DNA of 64,000 nucleotides. It comes from Anastrepha obliqua. Its lineage: Eukaryota > Arthropoda > Insecta > Diptera > Tephritidae. A program made the position numbers and the translations under genes. This document shows positions 1-11,959 of the stretch, piece after piece. The DNA lies in NCBI RefSeq assembly GCF_027943255.1, contig NC_072896.1, positions 7,378,001 to 7,442,000 on the forward strand. The letters are read 5' to 3'. Under the pieces are notes generated by a model, which saw nothing but the letters and a program-made list of their open reading frames with translations, ran no database searches and was not told the origin of the DNA. The first letter of the stretch is position 1. Each line of letters starts with the position of its first letter.

Positions 1-520
1 GTTTTGTGACAAGTCCGAACAAAAAACTGTTAAACTTTCTACTAAAACTTAGAAGGAAAGACATTCGGTTGATGGTCGGCATCATTACAGGGCACAACCC
101 ATGGGGTCAGCATATGACATTGAGGACCCAGTGTGCCTGTCATGCTTGGAGGGGGCGGATAAAACTGAGCACTTTCTCTGTGGGTGTCCTGCCTTTGCTA
201 GAGCACGACTACGAGTTTTGGGTTCCGATGTCATGAGAATGAGTAATATTCGTTCTCTAAAACTGGAGGATATTTACAAATTTGCAAAGAATTTAGAAAA
301 TTCTCACAGGACTAACTATCTCTATCTCTGTCTCTTTTCTTTCCTATCTCTTTCTCTGACACTTTTCTTCTTCCCTCCTTGACTACCCACCCCCTTTCCA
401 GAGCTTTAAATACAATGGGATTTTTACCCTGAGTGTCTTAGGAGCCACCGAATTTCCTGGTGCTCCTTGGCTCGACCTTTTCAAATTTCAAATTTCAAAA
501 TTTAAGATTTGTTGAAAAAC
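1..520 (+). mobile_element. LINE 3' end fragment (RNase H-type non-LTR, C-terminal tail)
   Basis: This is the last part of a LINE ORF2 plus its 3' untranslated tail. One frame gives the conserved block RLMVGIITGHNPWGQH (about 62-112). A second frame, overlapping at about 101-112, continues with CLSCLEGADKTEHFLCGC, a C-x2-C-x8-H-x4-C zinc-knuckle pattern, and stops at 382. The same block recurs in the LINE fragments near 2.5, 32.7 and 47.7 kb, always after an RNase H domain, so this belongs to the RNase H-bearing non-LTR group (R1/LOA/I-like). The break between the two frames shows the copy is dead. The window edge removes its 5' part. After the stop comes a pyrimidine-rich stretch and a short tail at about 400-480 ending in AT-rich repeats. 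Confidence 0.75.
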
Positions 521-649
521 GCTCGATGCAAAAAAAAAATTAAATTTAAAAAGTAAAACAATGTAGTTTAAGCGAAAAGTAGTGGGCCTTAATACAAATT
601 CATTTGAAGTAAGTAAAGTAATTTATTACAACTGAGGCATACATACATA

Positions 650-1062
650 TTAGGCCGGATCGATTTGTGGGGAGGCAAAAAAATCGCCCATTGCTCTGTG
701 AAAATCATATTTTAGGGATCAAAATAAGAAACTTTGCCGAAGGAACCATACCTCTAAAACGAATTCTGAATTCCCCCAATTTGGGTCGAACTTTTTAGTT
801 TCTTTTCTATCTACATATGTTCTGATTAAATAAATTTCTTAAGAAAAAAAATAGATATTATTATAAATAAATAAAAATAAAGAAAAAACATAGTCATTTA
901 GCTAATTTTTTCATGTAAAGGCCAAAAATGGTCATATATTGAAATTGGGGGACATCAGAATTCGTTTTAGAGGTATGGTTCCTTCGGTAAAGTTTCTTAT
1001 TTTGATCCCTAGAATACGATTTTCACAGAGCAATGAGCGATTTTTAAATCGACCCGCCCTAA
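650..1062. mobile_element. Palindromic (foldback) MITE, 413 bp
   Basis: Two long inverted arms, about 650-797 and 940-1062, face each other across an AT-rich centre. The left arm runs from TTAGGCCGGATCGATTT through AAAATAAGAAACTTTGCCGA to a CCCCCAATTT block. The right arm is its reverse complement with a few mismatches and small gaps. The element is flanked by TA on both sides (648-649 and 1063-1064), as expected for a Tc1/mariner-type target. It has no coding capacity, so it must have been moved by a transposase encoded elsewhere. The parent family cannot be named from the ends alone. Confidence 0.85.
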
Positions 1063-1064
1063 TA

Positions 1065-1894
1065 CACATTTAGAGTTATGAGCAATGTAGCGTTGTTCTG
1101 CTGTAAAAGGGGATTCTTCGGCCTCTATTTCACCTGCTTCATTAGAAATTATAAATCCCAAAATCCCGACAATTTCGGGACACCCCTAATATATACAAAT
1201 AAACGCATATATGCATTCACTGGTTTTTACTTACATACATACTTACTCGTACAAACTGTTGTTCACTATCATGCGCTCAACCCTCTTTCATCATAATTAC
1301 TTGATTGTACATATGTAGATGCATTTATAACATAATAATTCTCTTGTTTTCCACTTTTTTGCTGGTTTGCTCTCAGCCAACTTTTGCTCTTTTGCACCCA
1401 CTCTTCGAAAATACTTGTAGGAACCAACTATTTTACACGAAATTTACACGACTATTTCGATTGCACATACATACATACATATGCGCAAACATATATTTTT
1501 AGTTGGATCATTAATGTCACTGACAGTCGATTTATCAATTTGCATACATACATATTTTAGCGTTAGTTCATGGCGATAACTCTTGAATTTATAGACGTGA
1601 TTGGGAAACAATTTACACACATTTTAGTTGATGTAGTTGCCACGTTGCCATTAGGGAGCCTCACCAAACAAAGTTGCTGTTTTTCCATTTGAAATGCAAA
1701 ATATATTATATAAATTTTAAGATTTCCTTAAAAATGTTTCGGAATAGTATTGAAATTTACCAAAGCACGACCAATTTCAAAATATCTCCACAAGCCGCCC
1801 GTTTTATAAATAAACTTAATTCTTTAAATTGGATTTCCAAAAATTACCTCAGATATTAGGAGAGATTAAGCTTCAAATGTCTATGTAGATTAGG
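1065..1894. other. No gene seen; AT-rich intergenic DNA
   Basis: AT-rich DNA with short CATA runs (about 1466-1481 and 1544-1552). Open frames here are short, low in complexity and unlike any family I know. I see no splice-bounded exon. Confidence 0.5.
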
Positions 1895-2400
1895 TTAGTT
1901 TAGGTTGAAACGGTTGTCCACTGTGGGACACACTCAGGCTCATAGCCCATTGTGATGCCGCATGGGGAACTTGTTCTTATCTCTCTTAAAACCAGTCTGT
2001 ACTTTTCAAACATTTTATAATTTCCTTAATTCTAACAGAGCTGAGATCTTTCAATTCATTAAAGGATTGTCTACAAAAAATGGCGAGTCTACGTCTGGAT
2101 AGAGCAGGACAGTGACTGAGAAAGTGCGGGATCATCCCTTACTCTTCCTCGCCCTTCTGCAGAAAGCATGCGTTTGCAAACCCCTTTCTCTGGGCGTCTC
2201 TTCGACCAGGCCCCGTTATAACTGAAATCGCACTGAATAAGGCTGCTTATTTCTTCTTAGTAGGAGTTCCGTGCGTTTAGCATTGAGAGTCGGCCACAGC
2301 TGTCGAGCGATTTTGCAAGTGGCTTCATTACTCCATATTTCATTCGCTGCTCTTACAGCAGATATCTTCAAAGATAAGTAGTTTACATGTTTGCAAGGGT
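1895..2400 (-). mobile_element. LINE 3' fragment, ORF2 tail and 3' end
   Basis: On the minus strand this reads as a decayed C-terminal LINE tail. Recognisable pieces include ARQLWPTLNAKRTEL, then HFLSHCPALSRRRL (about 2085-2130) and a final block ending in LKSTDWF. The histidine/cysteine spacing matches the zinc-knuckle of the LINE copies at 1 and 47.5 kb. Beyond the stop, the sequence from about 1960 down to 1900 (GCATCACAATGGGCTATGAG, then a CCACAGTGGACAACCG block) resembles the 3' end of the LINE at 47.4 kb. It is a separate copy from the fragment at 2460-3262, because both contain their own C-terminal tail. Confidence 0.6.
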
Positions 2401-2459
2401 AATGGCTAATGGTAGTAAAGGGTTAAGTTATAGGCCTTTAGCACTGCGACCATATTGAT

Positions 2460-3262
2460 CTATTGTGCACCCTATGCTTCTATTGACTGTTAAGTATGCT
2501 TATGAATTGTACCAGCTCCTTCTGAGGGAGTGATTGTAGGTCTTCGTCTATAAGCATGAACTTGTTTAAAAACTTGTTCCTTCCATGCGTCAACCCCGGA
2601 CATTCGATGATGAGATGTTCTATAGACTCCTCATCTCCGCAGCGAAATCTGCAGGTGCTGGTGTTAGTTATGCCTAATTTATGTAAGTGTTTGTTGCAGG
2701 TGAAGTGACCCGTGAGGGCGCCTGTGAGATTGCGAATGCTCTTTTTGTTTAACGTGAGGGCCATGTTAGCGATTTTAGCGTTGAGTGTCTAAGACCCTCT
2801 ACGTTGTTCCTTGCAAGGGTATACCTATATCATTGTCTATGTACTCATCTGTCAATTTGCTGCCGTTTTTTGCTATTTCATCGGCTCTGCAGTTCCCCTC
2901 AATGTCACAATGGCTCGGAACTCATGTTATCATTAGGTGAAACGACTCAGCCATCTCGTTAAGAGATGCGCGGCACTTCATGGCTACCTTGAAGGTTGTC
3001 GACTGCTCTGTGAGGGATTTTATCGCCGCCTGGCTTTCAGTGAAAATGTAGATATCATTTCCAGGTATAGCATCACACTGTACCAGTGTCGCGGCTTTCA
3101 TTATTGCCATCAGTTCAGCCTGAGAGACACTACAGCTGTCGCGAAGCCGAAAACTGAAGGAGATCCCCAGATGTTCGGAATATACACCTCCGCCCACGCT
3201 GCCCTCGAGCTTTGAATCGGCTCACCCTGTCTTTCTTCGTCCCGTTTCCACTCTTCCCTCGC
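2460..3262 (-). mobile_element. LINE fragment: RNase H domain plus C-terminal tail
   Basis: Minus-strand frames give an RNase H domain (about 3225-2890) followed by the C-terminal knuckle (2764-2480). Landmarks are ADSKLEG (position of the first metal-binding Asp), SQAELMAIMKAA (the Glu), FTESQAAIKSL, and VPSHCDIEGNCRADEIAKN (the WVPGH-like motif). The second Asp of the usual SDSQAA motif is Glu here. The tail reads RNLTGALTGHFTCNKHLHKL and a C-x3-C...H...C cluster, ending at 2480. Stops and frame changes between blocks make it a pseudogene. The reverse transcriptase domain is missing, consistent with the 5' truncation usual for LINEs. Confidence 0.8.
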
Positions 3263-6200
3263 CTATATAGAAAAGCTTAAAAATTCAAGCAGCAAAATCC
3301 AAATAGTACGATTTTTTGAGGTACTTTGAAACCGGTCCAGCTCACGTAAATCTTAATATTTTTTCGAAATATTGGGGTAGAAGTCTTATAGCATTGACAG
3401 GGGGCAGTTAATCCATCATTTATCGGATCAGAATTGGATTAGTGAATCGCTGATTTGTTTATTGGATAGTTTTGTCAGTAAAAGGTGGATCACAAACAAC
3501 AAATACGGGTATTAGCTGCGCTGATATTAAAAAATAATTATTTATTTAAAAAAAAATCTTAAATTTCCATTACTCAAATTGCTCCGAAATGCCAAAACAA
3601 TTAATGTAATTTGAAACGTGTGAGTGCGAACTAGCAGTATCCAGCTTTTTTGTCCTTCTCTTTAAAAGTCTCATTAATTTTCATTCATGATATCTTTAAT
3701 GCCATTCATTCATGATATCTAACTGCCATCGAAAATTTTCCAATCTACTTAAATTATGGAAAAATCAAGTCTAGTTCATCCGTATCTGTTGCACTTCTCT
3801 GAGATAATTCCAAATTAAGTCGTTAATCCCAATTAACGCTACCGTCTGTCTATGCTATTAAAATGAATAAAATTTTGCAGCGATGCACCCTAATGTACGT
3901 GTGACAGGACGTGATTCGTTACATTTAGTTACAATATTTCTTTCTCATACAACAAATAAATTTGTATTTGTATATTTGGGGAAAATAAGTATATAAAATT
4001 CAATGAATTTTCTTGTATTAACCCAGTGGGGTGCCCCTATTGGTGATGATGTTAGTTTATGTGAGTTTATAAAAAAATGTGTGCGGTATTACAATTTTTT
4101 AATAAGTCATTTCATGCCTGCTAGTTTGGTAAAAGTTTTGTAGTCGATTTTCAGGGAATTCATATTCATAATAGAATGGCTTAGATCTCGAAGGCATTTT
4201 AATACCAGAAGAAAATAATTTATTGTTGGTGCTGACGTCAGAATATTTGTAAAAACTGCATTTATAAATCACATTTTGATTACTATTGGCGTAGTGCCTG
4301 CCTCAAGTGATTTGATGCAGATGTCAAATCTTTCTTTGTTCGAAACAGCGTTTGAAATCCTCTTCAGGTTACTTTTTTCGGAGGCGCGCCTCGATATTTT
4401 GGTTTTTTGGAATATGACGTCTATCCAGCGAATGGGCCACATATCGTTCAGCTTTTATATTTTGACAATTTCCAGTGTAGCGAATATAGTGGCCGCTATA
4501 TAATAATAATTTTACCCCACATTATCTAGTAGCAAACAAATTTTTATATAACGACATTAAAAACAGCTACGGGCGGTTGAAGTGGCACGTATATCGAGGC
4601 ATGCCTAGAAAATAATTTGCATATTTCTGTTCATAATCTCATTTGGTTGCATGTTTGCTTTTGTTCTGTATTTGGCTACTGTGCAGCAAAGACCGTTAAA
4701 GGCATATGTTTTCCTATTATGCAGAATAGCCTAAAATTTATTGCTGCGGAAATCCGTACAATCCGTAAGCAAACAAAGAATTTATTTACATAGAATGCAA
4801 TGAGTTTAATAATGACAAAGTAATAAAAATGTGTAAATATGATTGTAGGTACTCTTTCCATTTAATTTTGGATATCATTTGTATCTTACTGTTTTAAATT
4901 CTACATATTTTCATTTCTGCTTTTATGTACCTACATAAATACTTATGTAGGTATGTCGATATGAGCACTTGAACAGTAAACTTTTCAGTAAAAGTACTTT
5001 TTTGTGCTCCTTCAGCTAAAAATGTGTCATTAGGATTTTTCATTTTCACCACTTTCTTTTAGAGATAATTTCTAATTATCACTTATATCAACTGTTTAAC
5101 AAAAGTTTTATATTCTTATTTTTTAGGTGAGTACCAAATAGCAATACAAATAAACATTTGTTAGTCCACCCTGCCTGGTTTTGTGATGGGTTGCAGAAGG
5201 GAAATTAGTTCGCGGGCTCATGAACGAAAGGATTTCATAAGAGGTAAAATTTGGTTTACTTATAAGAAATTCATAATTTTATGTAATAACTGTCATTATG
5301 GCATTATGTAAGTCAATAATCAGATCAAAAATTTTACCGTTTGTTTGTTCATATGAAATATTAAACGCTCGAAATCTAATTAAATAATCGTACAGTAATT
5401 CTTATATAACTGAAGAGTTAATGCGGTTGTGTAGCTTACACCTAGTAATGCAAATTTGTGAAAAAAGTTGTGAATAAGCAAACTTATATACACTGATAAA
5501 AGAAATATATTTTAAAGAGAATCTTATATCGTTATGCAGCTCACAATAATTGATAGTTAAAACTTATTCTAGTCATTATAATCAAATAAATCAGGCTTAA
5601 AGGCTAAGGAGTATTCTGAAATGTATCATTTTAACCTAACCCTTTTACTATTCCTAAGGAAACATTTAGAGTTAATTCGTTATTTGATAACTTATATGTA
5701 TACTAGGGCATCACAGTCTCCATCAAAACAAAATCTCATGCCATCAAAGTTACCTCAGGTGCACCTTAAAACTGTCATCTTGGGCAATTCCTGCAATTTG
5801 TATAAGTTAGTTTTTAATTATCTAGCTGCCATTTGTAGTAACTTCTCTTATTTCAGCATTTTCTTCAAAGATAACAAAAAGTTATAAGAAATGAAGAATT
5901 ATCAAAGTTATGAAATAATAACGCGACAAGGTGTTCCATAAAAGGTTAACAGCTCAAAGAGAAACATTTAATCTCGCACTTAAGGTCTTTAATCGCATGC
6001 GTGAAAGACGTCGCAGGTAGTGCACTACAGCATTGACTTTTGTCATGGATGTGACAGCTCCAGTTACCGAAACTGCTAAGGCTTCACCATCATACCGCAA
6101 AGATGATAGTAAGCCAGAAACAAAAAACAAGCGGCGCAATAACAATAAGCAATTAATTGCTTGGCTATCGATATCAACAGTGAGAAAATCTCAATCGAAT

Positions 6201-6379
6201 AAATAGGTAAAATGAAAAAAAAAAAAAATTAAAAGATATGAAATAAAATAAAACGAAATATAAAAGAAACAAAAAAATATGGAGCCAAAAAAACACTTAA
6301 TAGGGAAGTAAAATAAAGTAAATAAAATATTGTTGATTTACTTTTTTCCCATGAATAATGCCCCAGCGTAAAAAAAATA
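3263..6379. other. No gene seen; intergenic
   Basis: About 3.1 kb of AT-rich DNA with scattered short frames and no family I recognise. A small direct repeat (TTCATTCATGATATCT) occurs at about 3682 and 3704. A slightly less AT-rich stretch at 5905-6160 has no supported reading. Part of this interval may be old, unrecognisable repeat DNA. Confidence 0.45.
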
Positions 6380-6381
6380 TA

Positions 6382-7636
6382 TTAGGTGCGCAACTAAGTT
6401 CTGGCTGTTTTTTTTTTTTTTTTTATGAAAAAAATACAACTTTACTCTGAAAAAATGGTTACAAGTGAATACGGAAAGTATTGCCCATCGTTGGTTACTA
6501 CTTTTTCCCATCTTTCTGGTAGATCTCGTATACCCTCGCGGTAAAACTGCTCATCTTTTGAGACTATCCGCGGATCAAGCCATTTTTTGAAGTCTTCATA
6601 TGAATGGAACTGCTGGTCAGCTAGACCATGCGCCATCGATGGGAACAGGTGATAATCGGCCGGCGCAATGTCTGGAGAATATTTTTGTGTTTCCAGGTAG
6701 GTTTTAACGGGTTTGGCAACGTGAGACCGAGCGTTGTCATGCCATAGAATCACTTTTTCATGCCTCTCCGCATATTTCGACCGCTTCTCGCGCAGTGCTC
6801 GGCTCAATCGCATCCGTTGAAATCGCCACCGATCCCCAGTGATGGTTTCGCTTGCTTTTAACAGTTCATAATAAATAACACCAACTTGGTCTCACCAAAT
6901 ACATAACATAACCTTCGCAGCGCGAATATTCGGCCAAGGCGACGACGTAGAATCGTCCCCATGACTTTCTTTTCCTTGGATTGTTGTAATCAATCCATTT
7001 TATATCACCCGTCACGATGCGATGAAGAAAACCCTACCTTTTTTACCGCTGGAGCAGTTGCTTACAGGCGAAAAAACGACGTTCAACATCCCTCGGTTTT
7101 AACTCATAAGGAACCCAAGTCCCCTGTTTCTGAATCATTCCCAAAGCGTGCAATCGCTGGAAAATGGTTTGGCGGGTAACTCCTAATACGGAAGCAAGCT
7201 CTTCTTGCGTTTGACACGGATCCTCATTGAGCAATGCCTCCAATTCAGCGTCTGCGAAGGTTTTTAGCCTAGCTAGCGGTCCATAACATTAAAATCATCG
7301 TCTTTGAAGCGACGGAAACAGTCTCGGCACACTGTTTCACTTAAAGCAGCATCTCCATAAAGTTTTTGTAGCTCTCGATGCGCTTCAGCCGCCGTTTTTT
7401 CGAATGAAAGAGGAAAATCAACACTTCCCGCAAATGACGATTATTCGGCACAAAATCAGACATTTTCACAAAACTAAAAGTATATGAAATCAAAACAAAA
7501 TCATTAATGTGTCGAAGCAGTTTGTTTACCATATGTCTAAGCTTGGTTTATGACGTTTGGGTTATGTTAGAATCGACTAGCACACACTGCAGGCGGCATC
7601 TATTGACAAACAGCGAGAACTTAGTTGCGCACCTAA
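6382..7636 (-). mobile_element. Full-length mariner element (DD34D type), 1255 bp
   Basis: Both termini are present. TTAGGTGCGCAACTAAGTTC starts at 6382 and its reverse complement ends at 7636. TA dinucleotides flank it at 6380-6381 and 7637-7638, the duplicated target expected for mariner. Length is normal for a mariner (about 1.25-1.3 kb). The only gene is a broken transposase on the minus strand. The near-identical termini suggest that it could still be recognised by a related active transposase. Confidence 0.93.
6442..7464 (-). pseudogene. Mariner transposase, frameshifted and internally deleted
   Basis: The reading starts at the ATG at 7462-7464 (MSDFVPNN). It continues in pieces through the paired helix-turn-helix region, including QTQEELASVLGVTRQTIFQR, to the catalytic core. 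WHDNARSHV supplies the second catalytic Asp and SPDIAPADYHLF the third; a typical mariner C-terminal end follows, stopping at 6442. At least two frameshifts separate the N-terminal, middle and C-terminal parts. Between the second and third Asp only 26 residues remain instead of 34, an in-frame loss just before YSPD that removes part of the catalytic fold. The product cannot be active. The assignment to mariner is firm; the subfamily is not determined. Confidence 0.9.
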
Positions 7637-7639
7637 TAA

Positions 7640-9060
7640 ATATAACAAAAAATAATAAAAAATTGAAATTTAAAGAAATAATTCAAAATTTTATTTACTA
7701 TATACCTATATGGTTTGAAAAGGGTAAAACAGATAAAATATATAAAATGGAATAATATAGAAAAATGTCCGATGAAAAATGTTAAATAAATTAAAAATTA
7801 AATAAAATTATGTCAATAAAATCTAAACATAAGAATTTTGTACTTTATATTTGCTGACAAAACAAAAGAAAAAGATTATAATAATAAAAAAGCTGATCAA
7901 GAAATTAAAAAAAAAAAAAACAAAAAAATAATATTGAAATTTAAAGAAATATTCAAAAATTAAATTAAGACTGAAAACTTTATTTGCTATAAGATTTGAA
8001 AAAGTATATAACAGATATCATAAGAAAACAATTTAGTTAAATCAAAATTAAATAAAATAATTCAGTTAAATCTAACCATACAATTTTTGTGTTTTATGTT
8101 TGCTGACAAAAAAAAAAATATATATTAAGAAATATATAAAAAAGCTAATTAAGAAAAGCAAAATAAATTAAATATAACAAAAAATATATACATTTAAAGA
8201 TATATGCCAAATATAAAATGATATAAAAAAATTAAAAATTTAATGAAGTAAAATTATTTAACTAAATTAAATAAAGCAGCAAAATTTCCAGCAAAAAAAA
8301 TTAAATAGAAAAGTAATTTAAAAAAATCAAATGAAATAAAAAAGAAATTAGGTAAAATTATTTAAATGAAATGGAATTTCAAAAATCGTATGTTATATAA
8401 TTTTATTTGATAGACAAAATTAAAAAGAAAAACATAAAAAGTTAACTAACTAATGAGTTTAAAACTATAGTTAAATAAAAAAAATTATTAATGAAGTAAA
8501 ATACAAAAAAAAAAAAACTAATATTAAGACAAATTAAATAAAACAAGACAAAACCAAAAATTAAAAAAAAAATAAAATTAATTAAAAAAATTACTGAAAT
8601 AAATAACTGGTGGGGTGAAATAAAATAAAATAAAATGAGATAAAATTATGTAAATAAAATGGAACTTGAAAAATTGTCTGTAATAATATTTTATTTGCTG
8701 AAAAAAATAGTAATAAAAAAGTAAAAAAAAAAAAAAAAATAAAAAAAACTAAAAAAGTAAAAAAAAATTAACTAAAAAAAACAATTACGAAAAAAAAGAA
8801 ATGGCAGAATGAAGTAAAATAAAATATATATATATATATATAAAATAAAATATAAAATAAAAAAATATAAAATTACGTAAAACTAAATAAAATAAAACAA
8901 AATAAAATGAAGCTAAGGAATTTTATGTAATATTTGCTTTTATTTATTTTTACTTTATTTGCTCTAAATTCTTATTTTTTATTTAAATCGAATACACTAA
9001 AAGAAATAAAGACATTGTGTACAATGTGATTTTATTTGTTTGAAAAAAAAAAAAAATATA
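7640..9060. repeat. A-rich low-complexity region
   Basis: About 1.4 kb consisting almost entirely of AAATAAAATAAAAT-like words, poly-A runs and a short (TA)n at about 8825-8841. The plus strand is strongly A-rich and the strand asymmetry is sustained. A word such as TTTGCTGACAAA recurs at about 7850, 8100 and 8695, hinting at degenerate tandem growth. No gene. Confidence 0.7.
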
Positions 9061-10430
9061 CAATATAAAGTAAATTTACAAATGCTAATGCGAATATGAA
9101 TAGCTGTCATTGCGCCCATTTCAACATCTGTAAGTGAGCTGCTGTCTATGCTTCCACAAAACAAAATCATTTTTCTGTTAGCTCATTTGCACAAGCAATA
9201 TTTTATTACACACTGGGTATGGCAACCAGAATGCGTGTTTAACCAGAATTTCCATTCAGAGATGCGGTAAAGGATAGCCACATGAATGAGGGACAATGAA
9301 GCTCGAACACATACACACATACGTATGCATTTAATAAGTGTATGTATTTAAATAAATGAAAAAATTATAAAAAACACATTTATATAAGCGAGTCGTAGTT
9401 TGCATTGCTGTGCATTGCGCAAATACACAATGACCATGGCAACTGATTAAGCCGACTGGCAATGAGTGACGGCAAAAAAGGCAAACGACAAACTGCATTG
9501 CAATCGGCTGGGGGTTATGAAAATTAAACTAAAAAATAAATCAAAATAAATGAAAATTCGAAATAATAGGGAGAACCACATGAAATGTGCCATCTAAATG
9601 AACAACCGAGGCAAAAAAATGTTCAACATGAATGTATGTATGTAAGCGTACTTGTGTGCAACATTCACAGTGTCTGCTGCAGCAACAAATTGCGCTTGGG
9701 GTCCATTCATTGTTGTAAATTTTTAAAATGCACATTCTTAAATTGAATAAATAAATGGTGTTTTTTTGAAATCCGACCTCAAGGTATGCAAAAAGGTTAA
9801 ACTTTGTTTTAAATAAACTCCAGGCGATGTCGTGTAACAAATGTAAGGTTGCACGTTGCCATAAGTGACATTTGTTGCAGTTTGCATTCACCGGCACAAA
9901 TACATAGTGAATTTGCACACTTAAACAAACTTAACAAATATGTGTGCATACACAAATATACCCACTTGTAAGTATGTAATTGGGAATGTTCGTTTTTTAT
10001 ACAATCGGATGGCTCGCTAGCATTGGCCACATTGGCAGTGCATCTCTAATTGAGCATTTGCATGTGCAAATATGTGTCGCACACATACATATGCACATAC
10101 ACATAAGTATTTGTTTGTTTTGTTAAAAATGTACATAAATGAATGAGTTATATTGAACATGAGTAAGCGTCAACCCATTCATTTTGCTGCATTCACTTTT
10201 TTTACTAAATAACTGGCGGACTGACTGAAGGTTTGAAGGCTGTGGGCTCGATTCCAATTAGTTGCACGTAAAAAATCAAACGATATGGCATCTGATACTT
10301 CAGTTGGCATTCTCATAAAATCCATGTCAGCCCTAAAGCAGTTCACTCCACGCTAGATTCTGATTTCCGCTATTTGTAATAGAGAGATCCAAGTCAAGTG
10401 ATCCAAGTATTTTGGACATTGACGTAAATT
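9061..10430. other. No gene seen; CATA-rich intergenic DNA
   Basis: AT-rich sequence with CATA/TGTA microsatellite words and several ATG-initiated minus-strand frames of up to 125 codons (9541-9918). Their translations are compositionally odd and resemble no family, so I do not call a gene. No repeat element recognised. Confidence 0.45.
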
Positions 10431-11735
10431 TTTTTGAAAATTAGTTTATTTGCAGGTTTGTGTGCAATAAATAGTAAACTGAAAAAATTTTGAAAAAAAA
10501 TAATAAATTTGAGATTTATTCAATGTAGGAAATTTAGATTTTGGAGTTTTTAAAGTCTGATATCTGAATTTTTTAACAATTTTATATATATTTTTATGGT
10601 TTTTGGGAAAAAATTTAGCATTTTTGTTTTTGTTTATTAGGATAAAATTTACTTTTTAAAAAATTGTTTTGAACATTTGTTTTCAAAATAAAGTTTTTGT
10701 ACAAATTTTAAAGAATTAAAAAAAAACGAGTTGATAATATTGAGATTTATTCAATGCTGGAAATTTGGGTATTGAGCTTTTTAAAGTGTGATATCTTAGT
10801 TTATTTTAGCATTTTTGTGTATATATTTTTTGGTTTTTATAATAAAATTTACTTTTTAAAAAATAGTTTTGAAAAAAAAAATTGCTGGAAAATTTAATTT
10901 TTGATAAAATTTAAAACAATTATTAATTTTGAAATTCTGTGTCTAATATTTGAGTATTGAGTTGTTTTAGTCTGATATCTTATTTTTTTTTTGGCACTTT
11001 TATATATATATTTTTTTATTTTTTAGGAAAAAATTTATTTAAAAAAAAAATTGTTTTCCAAAATTTTACAATAAGGTTAAGGAAAAAAATTACTTTTTAA
11101 AAATTTGTTTTCCAAAAATTTAATTTTCAATAAATAAATAATAAAAAATCGAAAAAATATTTTTAAAAAGTAAATTTTACAAATATAAAATATACCTAAA
11201 ATATATTTTTATAAATTTTAAGAAATTAATTTTTTTAATTTAATTTTTTTGTTCGAAATTATTTATTTTAATTTTTGTTTATTTTTTAATTTCATTTGGT
11301 TTAGTGAAATATCTTATATTCTATTTAACATCTCAAACAGTTTTTTTTAATGTTTTGGGATAAAATAAATTTTTTGTCAAATTTAAAATATTTTTTGAGC
11401 TAAAGCAGAAATATTTGTGTCCATTTTGAGTGTAATAAAAAATAAACTGAAAAAAATTTAAAAAAGAAATTATAATTTTGTAAATTTATTCAATGTTCAA
11501 AATTTGGATATGAAGTTTTTGAAAGTCTGTTATCTAACAAATTTTTCTAAATTTTTTGTCAAATTTGAAATATTTTTTGAACTAAAGCAGAAATATTTGT
11601 GTCCATTTTGAGTGTAATAAAAAATAAACTGAAAAAAATTTAAAAAAGAAATTATAATTTTGTAAATTTATTCAATGTTCAAAATTTGGATATGAAGTTT
11701 TTGAAAGTCTGTTATCTAACAAATTATAGAATAAT
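10431..11735. repeat. Degenerate AT-rich tandem array with a recent 182-bp duplication
   Basis: A motif (TTTATTCAATGT, then about 30 bp later a GTCTGATATCT-like word) recurs at roughly 10520-10560, 10750-10790, 10930-10975, 11480-11535 and 11665-11715, with AT-rich filler. The last two repeats are a near-perfect direct duplication of 182 bp: the word TAAAGCAGAAATATTTGTGT begins at 11401 and again at 11583. The array is therefore old overall, with one recent duplication at its right end. No coding capacity. Confidence 0.75.
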
Positions 11736-11737
11736 AT

Positions 11738-11956
11738 TTTTCGAATAGCGATCGCCTTTTGGCAGGTAATGACAAACCTCCGAGTGTATTTCTGCCATGA
11801 AAAATTACTCATAAAAAAATATCTGAAGTTCGTAGTCGGTTTAAACTGTAGATCTCTCCATTTGTGGACCAAAATCAAGACGCACGCCACAAATTATAGA
11901 CAAGGAGCTCGGCCAAACACCCTAAAAAAGGGTGTACGCGCCAATTATTATATAAT
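11738..11956 (+). mobile_element. tRNA-derived SINE, 5'-truncated copy
   Basis: Matches the body of the SINE seen complete at 50159 and 54698: TAGCGATCGCC, then ACCTCCGAGTGTATTTCTGC, then GGAGCTCGGCCAAACACC, ending in GTGTACGCGCCAATTATT. The tRNA-like head is missing. Its 3' end lies directly against the left edge of the DD41D element. No target-site duplication was found. Confidence 0.85.
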
Positions 11957-11959
11957 TTT

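Noticed and set aside
3640..3725. Short direct repeats TTCATTCATGATATCT as a possible CRISPR-like or regulatory array
   Set aside because: Only two copies, closely spaced, AT-rich, in a eukaryotic genome; no array structure.
9541..9918. 125-codon minus-strand frame as a secreted cysteine-rich protein
   Set aside because: Initiated in AT-rich sequence crossing microsatellite words; residues follow base composition and there is no signal peptide or family pattern.
10200..10270. tRNA-like sequence (CTGGCGGACTGACTGAAGG ... GGGCTCGATTCCAATTAG)
   Set aside because: There is a weak box B resemblance (GGCTCGATTCC), but no convincing box A, acceptor stem or SINE body follows.
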